Shown here: positions 58,522-64,000 of the stretch, one piece after another | Layout of the letters: the number at the start of each line of letters is the position of its first letter | Numbering within the stretch: the stretch's first letter is position 1 | Origin: DATBSK01 sp964501785 | GTDB lineage: Bacteria > Actinomycetota > Acidimicrobiia > IMCC26256 > PALSA-555 | Length of the DNA: 64,000 nucleotides | Reading direction: 5' to 3' | Assembly: GCA_964501785.1 (NCBI GenBank) | Contig: CAZCUD010000001.1 | Coordinates: forward strand, 124,001-188,000 | Notes under the pieces: model-generated | What the model was told of the DNA's origin: nothing | Database searches by the model: none | Seen by the model: only the letters and a program-made list of their open reading frames with translations | Position numbers and translations under genes: made by a program

Positions 58522-59673
58522 GTGGCCGTCGACCTCACCGTCGCCGCCGTCCCCGGCTACTTCGCGTCGATGGGCGTGGAGCACTGGTACCTGAAGCGAC
58601 GTGCGAAGCGTCGCGGTGCGCCCGCACCGTCCGACTACGAGAAGCGCGACACGATCGCCAGCCTCGCGATGGGAGTCGGCAGCCTCGTCGTGCCGATGGT
58701 GCTGCCCAAGCTGCTGCGCCCGTTCACGCCCGGGAAGGGCAGGTACGGCAAGGCGGTCGTCGCCACCGCGGTCGGCGCCGCGGCGGTCACCACCGCCGCC
58801 GACTGGTACGCCAAGCGCGCCGCGGCGCGGAAGACCCCGACGTCCGGCGAGGACGCACCCAGTGAGGAAGAGCGCCGCGTCGAGCTCGCCCGCCAGGTCG
58901 CGAAGGTCGCCAGCGTCGCGACGGTCGTCGCCGGTGGCGTCGCGGTGTGCACCTGGTTCACCGATCGCACCTCACCGAAGCGGATGTGGGGCAAGCGTGT
59001 CGTGCGCGACCTGGGCACCGGCCCGCTCCAGCTGTTCGCCGCGGTCACGGTGTGGGACTTCGTCTACTACTGGAGCCACCGGCTCCAGCACGAGAGCCGC
59101 TACATGTGGGCGATCCACGTCGTGCACCACTCGAGCGAGCGCTACAACCTCTCGACCGCGCTGCGCCAGCCCGTCGCCGACGCGCTCGGCACGTTCCCGC
59201 CCCAGGGAGTGGTCTGCCTGCTCGGCATCCGGCCCGAGCTCGTCGCGACCGCGCGGGGGATCAACCTCATCTACCAGTTCTGGATCCACACCGACGCGAT
59301 CCGCCGCATCGGACCGTTCGAGCGCGTGCTCAACACGCCGTCGCACCACCGGGTGCACCACGGCGCGAACCCGCGCTACATCGACCGCAACCACGGCAGC
59401 ATCCTCATCGTCTGGGACAAGCTGTTCGGCACGTTCGAGCCCGAGTCGGAATCGGTCACCTACGGGCTGACGAAGAACATCGAGACGTTCGACCCCGCGC
59501 GGATCGCCACCCACGAGCACCGCGACATCCTCCGCGACGTCGCGAGCTCCACCTCGTGGCGCGAGCGTCTCTCGTTCGTGGTGCGCGGCCCGGGCTGGGC
59601 GTACGAGCAGCACCGCCGCCGCGGCGACGCCGACACGCAGACCGCCCTCGAAGCCGCCCCCGCCCACGCCTGA
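58522..59673 (+). CDS. Fatty acid hydroxylase/sterol desaturase-family membrane protein
   Basis: A 383-residue di-iron membrane hydroxylase. The iron-binding His clusters are all seen: YWSHRLQHESRYMWAIHVVHHSSERYN (H-x3-H and H-x-x-H-H) near residue 190-215 and NTPSHHRVHHGANPRYIDRNHGSILIVWD near 270-300. Several hydrophobic segments surround them (MGVGSLVVPMVL, VATVVAGGVAVCTW, QLFAAVTVWDFVYY). A 70-residue N-terminal extension with few hydrophobic residues and a basic tail are unusual. The family hydroxylates or desaturates lipids with oxygen. Start GTG 58522; a family C palindrome begins at its stop codon. Confidence 0.85.
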   Translation: MAVDLTVAAVPGYFASMGVEHWYLKRRAKRRGAPAPSDYEKRDTIASLAMGVGSLVVPMVLPKLLRPFTPGKGRYGKAVVATAVGAAAVTTAADWYAKRAAARKTPTSGEDAPSEEERRVELARQVAKVASVATVVAGGVAVCTWFTDRTSPKRMWGKRVVRDLGTGPLQLFAAVTVWDFVYYWSHRLQHESRYMWAIHVVHHSSERYNLSTALRQPVADALGTFPPQGVVCLLGIRPELVATARGINLIYQFWIHTDAIRRIGPFERVLNTPSHHRVHHGANPRYIDRNHGSILIVWDKLFGTFEPESESVTYGLTKNIETFDPARIATHEHRDILRDVASSTSWRERLSFVVRGPGWAYEQHRRRGDADTQTALEAAPAHA

Positions 59674-59722
59674 CGCGTTGGAAGACTCAGCCACAGCAGC
59701 TGTCGCTGAGTCTTCCGACGCG
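59674..59722. repeat. Dispersed palindrome family C, copy 3
   Basis: CGCGTTGGAAGACTCAG and CTGAGTCTTCCGACGCG, perfect arms apart from one G-U-type pair, starting right after the hydroxylase stop codon. Works as a plausible terminator. Confidence 0.8.
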
Positions 59723-59744
59723 GCGAGGGGAACGCGGTGACACG

Positions 59745-60473
59745 GTGACGGTGGCGCCGATCGTGCTGTGGTCGGTGCCGCGCAGCGGGTCGACCGCGTT
59801 CGAGCGGATGATGATCGAGCGGGGGGACCACGTGGTCCTGAGCGAGCCGTTCTCGAGCGCGTACTACGACGGTCCCGAGCAGCGCTCGACGCGCTTCCCG
59901 GTGACCGAGCCCGACGCCACGGTGCCGAAGATCGCGCGTGACCTCGTGCTCGCGGCGACCGACGCGCCCTTGTTCGTGAAGGACATGGCGTACCACGCCC
60001 TGGCCGGTGCGACTCCCGAGCTGCTCGCGCCGTTCACGAGCGCGTTCCTCATCCGCGATCCGGCGCGGTCGATCCCGTCGTTCTCGGCTCGCTGGCCGGA
60101 CTTCACCGACGAGGAGCTGGGCTTCGCAGCGCTCGCGTCGTTCGTCGCCATGGTCGAGGCGCTCGGTCGTCCGGTGGTCGTGATCGACAACGACGACCTG
60201 CGGGCGGATCCCGCCGGGATCGTCGCCGCGTGGTGCGAGGCCGTCGGCATCCCCTTCGACGCCGACGCGCTCGGCTGGGAGCCGGGCGAGCAGACGGGCT
60301 GGGACCGATGGGCCGACTGGCACGAGACGACGGCCCGCTCGACCGGGTTCCTCCCTCCCGAGGCAGGGCCCGCTCCCGCGCCCGACGATCCGAGGGTCGC
60401 GGAGGCGATCGCGCGGGCTGCCCCCACGTACGAGGCGCTGCACGCGAGACGACTCCGCGCCGCGCGGGCGTAG
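59745..60473 (+). CDS. Sulfotransferase-family protein 3
   Basis: A 242-residue sulfotransferase-like protein. APIVLWSVPRSGSTAFERMMIERGD is the PAPS P-loop motif (P-R-S-G-S-T) near the N terminus. FLIRDPARSIPSFSARWPDFTDEELGF has the conserved Arg and Ser that bind the 3'-phosphate, as in genuine PAPS enzymes. The helical C-terminal part includes VVVIDNDDLRADPAGIVAAWCEAVGIP, typical of the family. It may act on small polyols or amines; acceptor unknown. GTG 59745 is used, with GTG 59751 next; both give the same first strand. Third such protein in the window. Confidence 0.82.
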   Translation: MTVAPIVLWSVPRSGSTAFERMMIERGDHVVLSEPFSSAYYDGPEQRSTRFPVTEPDATVPKIARDLVLAATDAPLFVKDMAYHALAGATPELLAPFTSAFLIRDPARSIPSFSARWPDFTDEELGFAALASFVAMVEALGRPVVVIDNDDLRADPAGIVAAWCEAVGIPFDADALGWEPGEQTGWDRWADWHETTARSTGFLPPEAGPAPAPDDPRVAEAIARAAPTYEALHARRLRAARA

Positions 60474-60474
60474 C

Positions 60475-60810
60475 GTGGTGGACATCGAGCCCGACGAGGT
60501 CACCGACGCGGTCTTCCCGGAGCCGGCTCCGAACGAGCCCGGCGACCCCCTGCTGCGCGACCAGGCGGCCCACGGTGAGGCGCGTCCGATCGACCGCTTC
60601 CGCCACAGTGCAGCCGGCTCGGTCGTCGCCGCGGGCCTGCTCGGCCTCCGCGACGCGCTCGAGGGCCGCCCGGAGAAGGAAGAGGTCGCCATCGTCTCGG
60701 AGGCGCCCGACGAGCCGACCGATCAGGGCGTGACGCTCGTGTTCGACGAGGACGACCCGTCGCGCCTGCGCGTCGTCCTCCCCCGCTCGCCCCTTCCGCC
60801 GAGCAAGTGA
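60475..60810 (+). CDS. Small protein of unknown function
   Basis: A 111-residue, acidic, low-hydrophobic protein starting one base after the stop of the sulfotransferase gene: VDIEPDEVTDAVFPEPAPNEPGDPLLRDQ, then a short Ala-rich helix SAAGSVVAAGLLGLRDALEG and a C-terminal acidic beta stretch. A central helix is the only clear structure. No family found. The GTG at 60475 (with GTG 60478 next) is directly coupled to the upstream gene, which suggests co-expression, and the next gene starts 90 bases later. Confidence 0.55.
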   Translation: MVDIEPDEVTDAVFPEPAPNEPGDPLLRDQAAHGEARPIDRFRHSAAGSVVAAGLLGLRDALEGRPEKEEVAIVSEAPDEPTDQGVTLVFDEDDPSRLRVVLPRSPLPPSK

Positions 60811-60902
60811 CGCTGCTCCTCTTCATCGCGTCCTGAGCGTCACCGGCGTGCCGACCACGGGCCGGCAGATCACGCAGGTCGGCGCGTCGGTACGCTGCGT
60901 CG

Positions 60903-61799
60903 GTGTCCGACCAGATGATCGCCGCGCTGATCGCGCTGTTCGCGGCGTTCGTCTACGTCAGCGGGCTCGCGCTCCAGCAGCAGGGCAACCTGCGCGCGAT
61001 CGCGCGCGGCCATCGCCGCACGGTCGACGTCGTGCGCCAGCCCCTCTGGTGGCTCGGCGTCGCCGTCATGTGCACGGGGTTCGTCGTGCACGGCTTCAGC
61101 CTGACCCTCGGCTCGTTGACCGTCGTGCAGCCGGTGCAGGTCGCGCAGATCGCGTTCGCCGTCGTGCTCGACGCCTGGATCCGCAAGGCGCGCGTCACCC
61201 GCACCGACGCCGGCGGTGCGGCGCTCGTCGTCCTCGGGCTCGCCGCGTTCATGATCGCCACCCAACCGACCGCCGGCACCGACTTCGCCAGCGACGGCTC
61301 GTGGGAGCTCATCTTCGTCGGCGGCTTCGTCGTGACCGCCGTGCTCTCGTCCATCGCGTGGGCGCTGCCGTCGGCGCGGGCTGTCCTGCTCGGCATAGTC
61401 GCGGGCGTCATCTGGGGCATCCAGGGGGCGCTGCTCAAGGAGACGTCCGAGCTCTTCGAGCGGGGCGTCGGCGACGCGCTGACGTCGTGGCCGACCTACG
61501 CGACCGCGCTGCTCGGCCTGTTCGGCCTGATCGCGCAGAACGAAGCGCTGCGCGCCGGGCGGCTCGCCGTGGCCGCGGCGCTCATCACGGTCACCAATCC
61601 GGTCGTCTCGTCGATCATCGGCGTCACCGCGTTCGGCGAGGACCTGCGGACCGGCTCGGTGTACACGCTCTCGGCCGCGCTCGGCGCGGTGGCAGTCGTC
61701 TGGGGCGTGGCGCTGCTCGCCCGGCGTCAGGCGGCGCTCGAATCGGACGCTCCGATACGCTCCGGCCCCACCGGCACGGCGCCGGTGCGGGGGGAGTGA
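60903..61799 (+). CDS. DMT-superfamily (EamA-like) membrane transporter
   Basis: A 298-residue membrane protein with about nine or ten helices and the pseudo-repeat of the drug/metabolite transporter superfamily. The first helix MIAALIALFAAFVYVSGLALQQQGNLRA, VVQPVQVAQIAFAVVLDAWIR and the later LVVLGLAAFMIA, GGFVVTAVLSSIAWAL, LLGIVAGVIWGIQGALLKETSELFE mark paired halves. A conserved Pro/Gln pair in V-Q-P-V-Q occurs near residue 76. It would export or import a small metabolite. GTG 60903. Followed after 14 bases by the heme-barrel-like gene. Confidence 0.78.
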   Translation: MSDQMIAALIALFAAFVYVSGLALQQQGNLRAIARGHRRTVDVVRQPLWWLGVAVMCTGFVVHGFSLTLGSLTVVQPVQVAQIAFAVVLDAWIRKARVTRTDAGGAALVVLGLAAFMIATQPTAGTDFASDGSWELIFVGGFVVTAVLSSIAWALPSARAVLLGIVAGVIWGIQGALLKETSELFERGVGDALTSWPTYATALLGLFGLIAQNEALRAGRLAVAAALITVTNPVVSSIIGVTAFGEDLRTGSVYTLSAALGAVAVVWGVALLARRQAALESDAPIRSGPTGTAPVRGE

Positions 61800-61813
61800 G
61801 GAGACACCGCACG

Positions 61814-62368
61814 ATGGCAGACGACTGGGGACCGCTCGCTCCGTTGGTGGGCGAGTGGGAGGGCGAGGGCGGGCTCGACACCGCCTTCCAGCACGCGACG
61901 GACAAGGTCGTCGACACGCCCTACCTCGAGAAGGTCACGTTCAAGCCGTTCGGCCCGGTCGACAACGGCCGTCAGCACCTCTACGGACTCGACTACAAGT
62001 CGGCGATGTGGCGCGGTGACGAGGAGAACCCCTTCCACACCGAGGTCGGCTACTGGCTCTGGGACGCCGCGACCGGTGAGGTCATGCGCGGCTTCGTCGT
62101 GCCCCGCGGCATCACGGTGCTCGCGGGCGGGATCACGCAACCCGACGCCACCGAGTTCACCCTGCACGCGAAGCAGGGCGACCCGCAGTACAGCATCGGT
62201 GAGAACAAGTACCTCGCGAAGAACGCGTCCACGCTGAGCTACGACGTGACCGTCACGATCAACGACGACGGCACGTGGACCTACGACGAGGTCACGATGC
62301 TCCAGATGGTCGAGATGCCCGAGCCGTTCGCGCACAAGGACCACAACACGTTGCACAAGGTCGGATGA
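61814..62368 (+). CDS. Heme-binding beta-barrel (nitrobindin/THAP4-like) protein
   Basis: A 184-residue protein: PLVGEWEGEGGLDTAFQHAT, then KVTFKPFGPVDNGRQHLYGLDYKSAMWRGDEENPFHTEVGYWLWDAATGEVMRGFVVPRGITVLAGGIT. The start and the H-T-E-V-G-Y-W segment match the fatty-acid-binding-like ten-strand barrel of nitrobindins, where a His near the C terminus binds ferric heme; several His are present (QHL, FAHKDHNTLHKVG). A role in nitric oxide or peroxynitrite handling would follow from the family. Also possible is a lipid-binding variant without heme. ATG 61814. The flavin monooxygenase begins 10 bases after the stop, so the two form an operon. Confidence 0.68.
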   Translation: MADDWGPLAPLVGEWEGEGGLDTAFQHATDKVVDTPYLEKVTFKPFGPVDNGRQHLYGLDYKSAMWRGDEENPFHTEVGYWLWDAATGEVMRGFVVPRGITVLAGGITQPDATEFTLHAKQGDPQYSIGENKYLAKNASTLSYDVTVTINDDGTWTYDEVTMLQMVEMPEPFAHKDHNTLHKVG

Positions 62369-62378
62369 TCAGGTCGTC

Positions 62379-63830
62379 ATGAGTCGGCCCCTGCGCTTCG
62401 CGGTGATCGGCGCCGGGATGTCCGGCATCCTGAGCGCCATCGAGCTGCGCAACGCGGGTTACGACGACTTCACGATCTACGAGAAGGCCGACCGCCTCGG
62501 CGGCACCTGGCGGGAGAACACCTACCCCGGGATCGCGTGCGACGTGCCGTCGCACCTCTACCGGTACTCGTTCGCGCCGAACCCCGACTGGAGCCACACC
62601 TACTCGCCGGGCGAGGAGATCTGCCACTACCTCGAGCAGGTCGCCGACGACTTCGACGTCGTGCCCTCGATCCGCTTCGGCGAGGAGGTCGACCGCCTCG
62701 AGTGGGTCGACGGCCGGTGGCACCTCGGGACCGCGGCCGGCACGAAGGACGTGGCCGACGTCGTCATCGCCGCGACGGGTGTGCTGCACCACCCCCGCTA
62801 TCCCGACATCGACGGGCTCGACACGTTCGCCGGGCCGTGCTTCCACACCGCGCGCTGGGACCACTCGGTCGATCTGTCCGACAAGCGCGTCGGCATCATC
62901 GGCAACGGGTCGAGCGGCGTGCAGGTCGTCGGCGCGATCGCGGGGAAGGTGCGTCACCTCACGCTCTTCCAACGCACCGCGCAGTGGATCCTCCCGCAGG
63001 ACAACGTCCCCTACACCGAGGACGACAAGGCAGCCTTCCGGGCCAACCCCGAGACGATGGCCGAGCTGCACGCCGGGATCGGCGAGCTGTTCGCGGCCGG
63101 CTTCGGCGACGCGGTCGTCGACGCCGACCACCCGCAGCTCAAGGCCATCGAGGAGATGTGCCGTCTCCAGCTCGAGACGAAGGTCGCCGACCCGGTGCTG
63201 CGCGAGCAGCTGCGTCCCGACTACCGGGCCGCGTGCAAGCGCATCGTCGTGTCGGGCGAGTTCTACGAGGGCATCACCCACCCCGACAGCGAGCTGGTGG
63301 TCGAGAAGATCCAGCGCATCGAGCCCGGGGGCGTGCGCACCGTCGACGGCGAGCTGCACGAGTTCGACGTGCTCGTGCTCGCCACCGGCTTCAAGGTCGA
63401 CGCGTTCATGCGGCCGATGGACGTGATCGGACGCGGCGGCGTGTCCCTCGCCGACGCGTGGCACGACCGACCGATCGCGTACCTGTCGGTCTCGATCCCC
63501 GACTTCCCCAACCTGTTCATGCTCAACGGGCCCAACGGGCCGGTCGGCAACTTCTCGCTCATCGAGGTCGCCGAGCTCCAGTTCCGCTACATCCTCCAGC
63601 TCGTCGAGAAGCTGCGCTCGGGCGAGGGCACCGAGATCTGCGCGTCACGCGACGCGACCGACGCGTTCGAGGACGCGCGCACCGAGGCCGCGAAGACCAC
63701 GATCTGGGCGTCGGGCTGCAACTCCTGGTACCTCGACGACCGCGGCGTCCCGTCCACCTGGCCCTGGCCCTTCCGCAAGTTCCGCGAAGAGATGGCCACC
63801 CCCGACTTCAGCGCCTTCGACCTGCGCTGA
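62379..63830 (+). CDS. Flavin-containing Baeyer-Villiger-type monooxygenase
   Basis: A 483-residue FAD- and NADPH-dependent monooxygenase. FAVIGAGMSGILSAIEL is the FAD Rossmann motif; RLGGTWRENTYPGIACDVPSHLYRYSF the typical G-G-T-W and aromatic block; GPCFHTARWDH near residue 160 a Baeyer-Villiger F-x-G-x-x-x-H-x-x-x-W-D fingerprint; and VGIIGNGSSGVQVV the NADPH motif. VLVLATGFKVDAF is the ATG-like linker of the family. It oxidises ketones, or N- or S-compounds, with oxygen. ATG 62379. The last gene before the right edge on this strand. Confidence 0.88.
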   Translation: MSRPLRFAVIGAGMSGILSAIELRNAGYDDFTIYEKADRLGGTWRENTYPGIACDVPSHLYRYSFAPNPDWSHTYSPGEEICHYLEQVADDFDVVPSIRFGEEVDRLEWVDGRWHLGTAAGTKDVADVVIAATGVLHHPRYPDIDGLDTFAGPCFHTARWDHSVDLSDKRVGIIGNGSSGVQVVGAIAGKVRHLTLFQRTAQWILPQDNVPYTEDDKAAFRANPETMAELHAGIGELFAAGFGDAVVDADHPQLKAIEEMCRLQLETKVADPVLREQLRPDYRAACKRIVVSGEFYEGITHPDSELVVEKIQRIEPGGVRTVDGELHEFDVLVLATGFKVDAFMRPMDVIGRGGVSLADAWHDRPIAYLSVSIPDFPNLFMLNGPNGPVGNFSLIEVAELQFRYILQLVEKLRSGEGTEICASRDATDAFEDARTEAAKTTIWASGCNSWYLDDRGVPSTWPWPFRKFREEMATPDFSAFDLR

Positions 63831-63843
63831 GTCACCCGCGCTT

Positions 63844-63886
63844 GGTTGCGTAGCCAGCCTTCACAGAGCGGGTTCAGCCACGCACG
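63844..63886. repeat. Dispersed palindrome family B, copy 7
   Basis: GGTTGCGTAGCCAGCC, then TTCACAGAGC, then GGGTTCAGCCACGCACG between two convergent genes. Same core as the other copies. Confidence 0.78.
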
Positions 63887-63895
63887 TCGGACGGT

Positions 63896-64000
63896 TCAGT
63901 CGTTCGCGGCGGCCCACTGCATCGCCTCGGCGAGCTCGTCCTCGTCGAACGACTTCACGTCGCCCGGGCTCATCCAGCCGAACACCTTCAGCGCCGTCTC
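63896..64000 (-). CDS. C-terminal fragment of an unidentified protein, cut by window edge
   Basis: Only the last 34 residues are in the window. They read KVFGWMSPGDVKSFDEDELAEAMQ in the middle and end WAAAND. The sequence is acidic and amphipathic. The coding sense and codon usage fit the neighbourhood, and the stop falls just after the family B palindrome as for other convergent gene pairs here. Too short to assign. Confidence 0.5.
   Translation of the reverse strand, partial: ETALKVFGWMSPGDVKSFDEDELAEAMQWAAAND

Noticed and set aside
10918..63886. Family B palindromes as integron attC sites
   Set aside because: They lack the GTTRRRY/RYYYAAC simple sites, carry no gene cassette arrangement and no integrase is present; the right-arm ends are GCAC or AACC.

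Overview
The window is very GC-rich, densely coded DNA from an actinobacterium. The mix of genes fits the class Acidimicrobiia best: paired 410-residue amidohydrolases, a nitronate monooxygenase, Zn-ribbon kinase/ATPase/cyclase giants, several sulfotransferase-like proteins, phytanoyl-CoA dioxygenase-like enzymes and a Baeyer-Villiger-type flavin monooxygenase. That placement is an inference from gene content; there is no rRNA to confirm it. I see no tRNA, rRNA, CRISPR array, transposase, integrase or phage gene, and no gene-free stretch longer than 300 bases.

Layout. 1-3.2 kb: secreted SGNH hydrolase (cut by the window edge), SRPBCC protein, NYN-type nuclease and secreted alpha/beta hydrolase. 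3.2-6.2 kb: three tandem secreted propeller-like paralogues. 6.2-10.9 kb: a secreted protein and two amidohydrolase paralogues on either side of a Tat-exported beta-carbonic anhydrase. 10.9-12.7 kb: a PI-PLC-like protein bracketed by 40-bp repeats, and a methyltransferase. 12.8-15.2 kb: two secreted glycine-rich proteins that share a C-terminal tag and leader sequence with the propeller paralogues. 15.5-19.2 kb: a universal-stress/AarF-kinase fusion, a hydrolase and a sulfotransferase. 19.2-25.5 kb: a divergent gene cluster whose left arm is chained by four 4-base overlaps (two glycosyltransferases, nucleoside phosphorylase, membrane molybdoenzyme, membrane protein) and whose right arm holds a membrane GT-C-like protein and a sugar-nucleotide epimerase. 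25.5-38.9 kb: mixed metabolic and transport genes plus a 1428-residue kinase/ATPase/cyclase. 38.9-50.1 kb: a cyclic-di-GMP block with a degenerate GGDEF/EAL protein, two OmpR-type regulators, an HD-GYP regulator, a hybrid histidine kinase, TetR, a diguanylate cyclase, a Zn-ribbon protein and a PilZ-bearing cellulose-synthase-like enzyme. 50.1-64 kb: serine hydrolase, two phytanoyl-CoA dioxygenase-like proteins, metallopeptidase, SDR, nucleosidase, fatty-acid-hydroxylase-like protein, sulfotransferase, DMT transporter, heme-barrel-like protein and flavin monooxygenase.

How parts work together. The 40.9-50.1 kb block reads as a circuit: the kinase and regulators sense and relay, one diguanylate cyclase makes c-di-GMP, an EAL and an HD-GYP protein degrade it, and the PilZ domain of the glycan synthase reads it. 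Shared DNA elements support this. A 7-bp direct repeat with 11-bp period lies before both the diguanylate cyclase operon and the synthase. An identical type of palindrome lies before both the histidine-kinase operon and the EAL gene, next to the TetR gene.

The most unusual features are: (1) five secreted proteins of two unrelated folds that all end in the same P-x-P-hydrophobic-T-P-x-F-T-G tag after a Cys and a Pro-rich linker, four of them behind a shared TGCTAGAAA-like promoter element; (2) the molybdoenzyme/glycosyltransferase/phosphorylase cluster, which I cannot assign to a known pathway; (3) three families of dispersed intergenic palindromes, some of which have become part of gene ends.
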